Of a stretch of DNA of 49,194 bases, positions 47,749 through 49,194 are shown in pieces. How positions within the stretch are numbered: position 1 is the first letter of the stretch; the number at the start of each line of letters is the position of its first letter. The stretch is from assembly GCA_034432655.1 (NCBI GenBank), contig DAOUBP010000066.1:1-49194 (forward strand), read 5' to 3'. The notes under the pieces are model-generated. The model worked only from the letters and a program-made list of their open reading frames with translations, was not told where the DNA came from and ran no database searches. Source of the stretch: DAOUBP01 sp034432655. GTDB taxonomy: Bacteria; Chloroflexota; Anaerolineae; CG2-30-64-16. The position numbers and the translations under genes are program-made.

Positions 47749-48729
47749 CTACTCCACCGCCCCCAGCACCAACGCCAGCAGCGCCATGCGCATCACCACC
47801 CCCTGGAACGCCTCCTGCCAGTAGCGCGACCAGCGGGTGATGTCCACGTCCAGCGGGATCTCGTCCATGCGGGGCAGCGAGTGGAGCAGGATGGCATCGG
47901 ACTTGGCCTTGGTCTCCAGGAGCTCCCGGGTGATCTTGTAGGCCGCCGGGGTGAGGCTGCGCTCCTTGGCCGCCTCCTGGCGGGCCTGGGTGTAGTCGGG
48001 CTGGATCACGGGCTCGACGAGGATCACGTCCGCGTCGGCGATGGCCTGCTCCACGTGCTCGGCCTCCCGGAAGTTGAGCGAATACTGCCGGAAGTCGGCC
48101 TTGTACTCCTCGGGCATGCGCATGTCGGGCGAGCCGGGGAAGAGCGCGTCGGCCGGCGGCGCGACGAACGTGATCGGACAGTCGAACTGGGTCAGCGCGT
48201 AGCCCAGCGAGTGCATGGTGCGCATGCGCATGTCGCCCACGGCCAGCCACTTCAGGCCGTCAATGCGCCCCTTCTCGCGCAGCACTGTGTACAGGTCGGT
48301 GAGGATCTGCGTGGGATGCTCGCCCCAGCCGTCGCCGCCGTTGATGACCGGCACCGAGGACCACTTCGCGGCTTCGGCCGGCGCGCCTTTCTGGAAGTGG
48401 CGCATCACGATCACGTCGCCGTAGAACTCCAGCATCTTGACCGTGTCCTTGATGGACTCCTGGTACCAGTCGCCCGCGCGGGTCATCTTGAAGTCGGCGA
48501 AGCCGGTGACATGCCCGCCCAGGCGATGCATGGCCGCCTCGTGCGCCAGCCGGGTGCGCGTGGAGGGCTGGTAGAACGCGGTCACCAGCGTCTTGTCCTT
48601 CAACAGGTCCACGTTGCGCCTGCTGCGCGCGATCGGCTCCATCTGCTCCGCGATCTCGAAGACGCGGAAGAACTCCTGCCGCTCGAAGTCTTTGAGCGAA
48701 AGGATGTCACGACCAGCAAAACTACGCAT
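47749..48729 (-). CDS. Aspartate-carbamoyltransferase-like enzyme (second carbamoyltransferase)
   Basis: A 326-residue transcarbamylase related to PyrB. The carbamoyl-phosphate loop PSTRTR (residues 55-60), VIVMRH, INGGDGWGEHPTQ (PyrB has GDGSNQHPTQ) and LLHSLPRMDEIP are clear. The loop before VIVMRH reads MTRAGDWYQESIKDT where PyrB has a lysine-containing SxxKGE loop, and HPLPR is HSLPR, so the second substrate may not be aspartate. No regulatory PyrI or other pyrimidine gene is nearby. By context it may carbamoylate or, in reverse, decarbamoylate a purine-derived amine. The ATG at 48729 has AGGAGG 9 bases upstream. Its last codons run into an octamer repeat. Confidence 0.85.
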   Translation of the reverse strand: MRSFAGRDILSLKDFERQEFFRVFEIAEQMEPIARSRRNVDLLKDKTLVTAFYQPSTRTRLAHEAAMHRLGGHVTGFADFKMTRAGDWYQESIKDTVKMLEFYGDVIVMRHFQKGAPAEAAKWSSVPVINGGDGWGEHPTQILTDLYTVLREKGRIDGLKWLAVGDMRMRTMHSLGYALTQFDCPITFVAPPADALFPGSPDMRMPEEYKADFRQYSLNFREAEHVEQAIADADVILVEPVIQPDYTQARQEAAKERSLTPAAYKITRELLETKAKSDAILLHSLPRMDEIPLDVDITRWSRYWQEAFQGVVMRMALLALVLGAVE

Positions 48730-48769
48730 TGCCAGTGCCTCCTGTGAGAGTAAGTTTGTAATTTGTTTT

Positions 48770-49194
48770 GGATTGCGCCGGCGTGACGGCGCTTTGGCGG
48801 CACGCCCGGCCCGCGCCGGAAGGCGAAAGCGGCGGCGTGCCGCCGCAAGCTAAAACCGCCGCAGGCCCGGATTCTGGATTGCGCCGTTGTGACGGCGCTT
48901 TGGCTGCACGCCCGGCCTGCGCCGGAAGGCGAAAGCGGCGGCGTGCTGCCGCAATCTAAAACCGCCGCAGGCCCGGACTTTGGATTGCGCCGTCGTGACG
49001 GCGCTTTGGCGGCACGCCCGGCCCGCGCCGGAAGGCGAAGGCGGCGGCGTGCCGCCGCAATCTAAAGCCGCCGCAGGCCCGGACTTTGTATTGCGCCGGC
49101 GTGACGGCGCTTTGGCTGCACGCCCGGCCCGCGCCGGAAGGCGAAAGCTGCGGCGTGCCGCCGCAATCTAAAGCCCCCGCAGGCCCGGATTTTG
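48770..49194. repeat. Tandem 106-bp repeat, four copies to the window end
   Basis: Units start at 48770, 48876, 48982 and 49088 (GGATTGCGCCG or GTATTGCGCCG). Each carries small hairpins such as GCGGCGGCGTGCCGCCGC. Copies differ at a few positions. The unit is not a multiple of three, and no gene was recognised in 48730-49194. It lies upstream of the first gene of the catabolic cluster. Confidence 0.95.

Noticed and set aside
47749..48729. Housekeeping pyrB of pyrimidine synthesis
   Set aside because: Possible, but the altered substrate loops and the surroundings (ygeW, arcC, ygfK, ssnA) make a catabolic role more likely; kept as a generic carbamoyltransferase.
48770..49194. Small proteins encoded by the 106-bp repeat
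   Set aside because: The period is not a multiple of three and translations are Arg/Ala-rich without ribosome sites or family resemblance.

Overview
The window is bacterial, GC-rich and densely coded. Several features suggest a Chloroflexota (Anaerolineae-like) genome: a large secreted protein ending in IYLPLVMRN, peptides of the LTPGPS type inside enzymes, a tmk-darA pair next to an R3H AAA ATPase, and many short-period repeats. This assignment rests on recognition of families, not on a search. No rRNA, tRNA or CRISPR array was seen.

Layout. 0.1-2.4 kb (minus): a DMT-type membrane protein and a heparanase-like GH79 glycosidase. 2.5-6.5 kb (plus): a CooC-like nickel-insertase ATPase, two tandem CarH-type B12 photoreceptor repressors and a Crp/Fnr regulator. 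The second CarH gene and the crp gene each have a strong promoter carrying the same TTGACA-centred repeat. 6.6-20.5 kb (mostly plus) is housekeeping: SDR, LON-domain protein, cold-shock protein with a terminator in its leader, GNAT-like protein, R3H ATPase, tmk, darA, fmdB-like, gmk, rhomboid-TPR, MEMO-family protein, priA, a TlpA-type thioredoxin and an Lgt-like protein. 20.4-31.7 kb (minus): a YqeC-MocA fusion, an RsmF/NSUN-type rRNA methyltransferase, gamma-glutamyltransferase, a 993-residue secreted protein, a small pyrophosphatase, a methyltransferase, beta-carbonic anhydrase, nitroreductase and a YefM-YoeB module.

31.8-48.7 kb (minus) is a long co-directional cluster. In transcription order it encodes an ATCase-like carbamoyltransferase, a four-helix-bundle protein, a YgeW-type knotted carbamoyltransferase, carbamate kinase, a HicB-DinB fusion, a threonine-synthase-like PLP enzyme, a second PLP lyase, a monoglyceride-lipase-like hydrolase, YgfK, SsnA, a 61-residue protein, a fused FAD/2Fe-2S subunit and a xanthine-dehydrogenase-type molybdenum subunit. 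The YgfK-SsnA-FAD-Mo order matches E. coli ygfK-ssnA-ygfM-xdhD, and YqeC-MocA upstream is the maturation partner of such hydroxylases. Together these suggest an anaerobic, probably selenium-dependent, purine (or related N-heterocycle) degradation pathway. Hydroxylase and YgfK would handle redox, SsnA would deaminate, PLP lyases would release ammonia, and carbamoyltransferase plus carbamate kinase would recover ATP. HyuA, YgeY and a canonical YgeX are not in the window.

The most unusual signal is repeat DNA inside genes. At least seven conserved enzymes (PriA, YqeC-MocA, RsmF-like, GGT, both hydroxylase subunits, YgfK, threonine-synthase-like) carry in-frame insertions of dispersed palindromic or short-period repeats, several of which also occur between genes or in two different genes. 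This resembles the Rickettsia palindromic elements, but with several repeat families at once.
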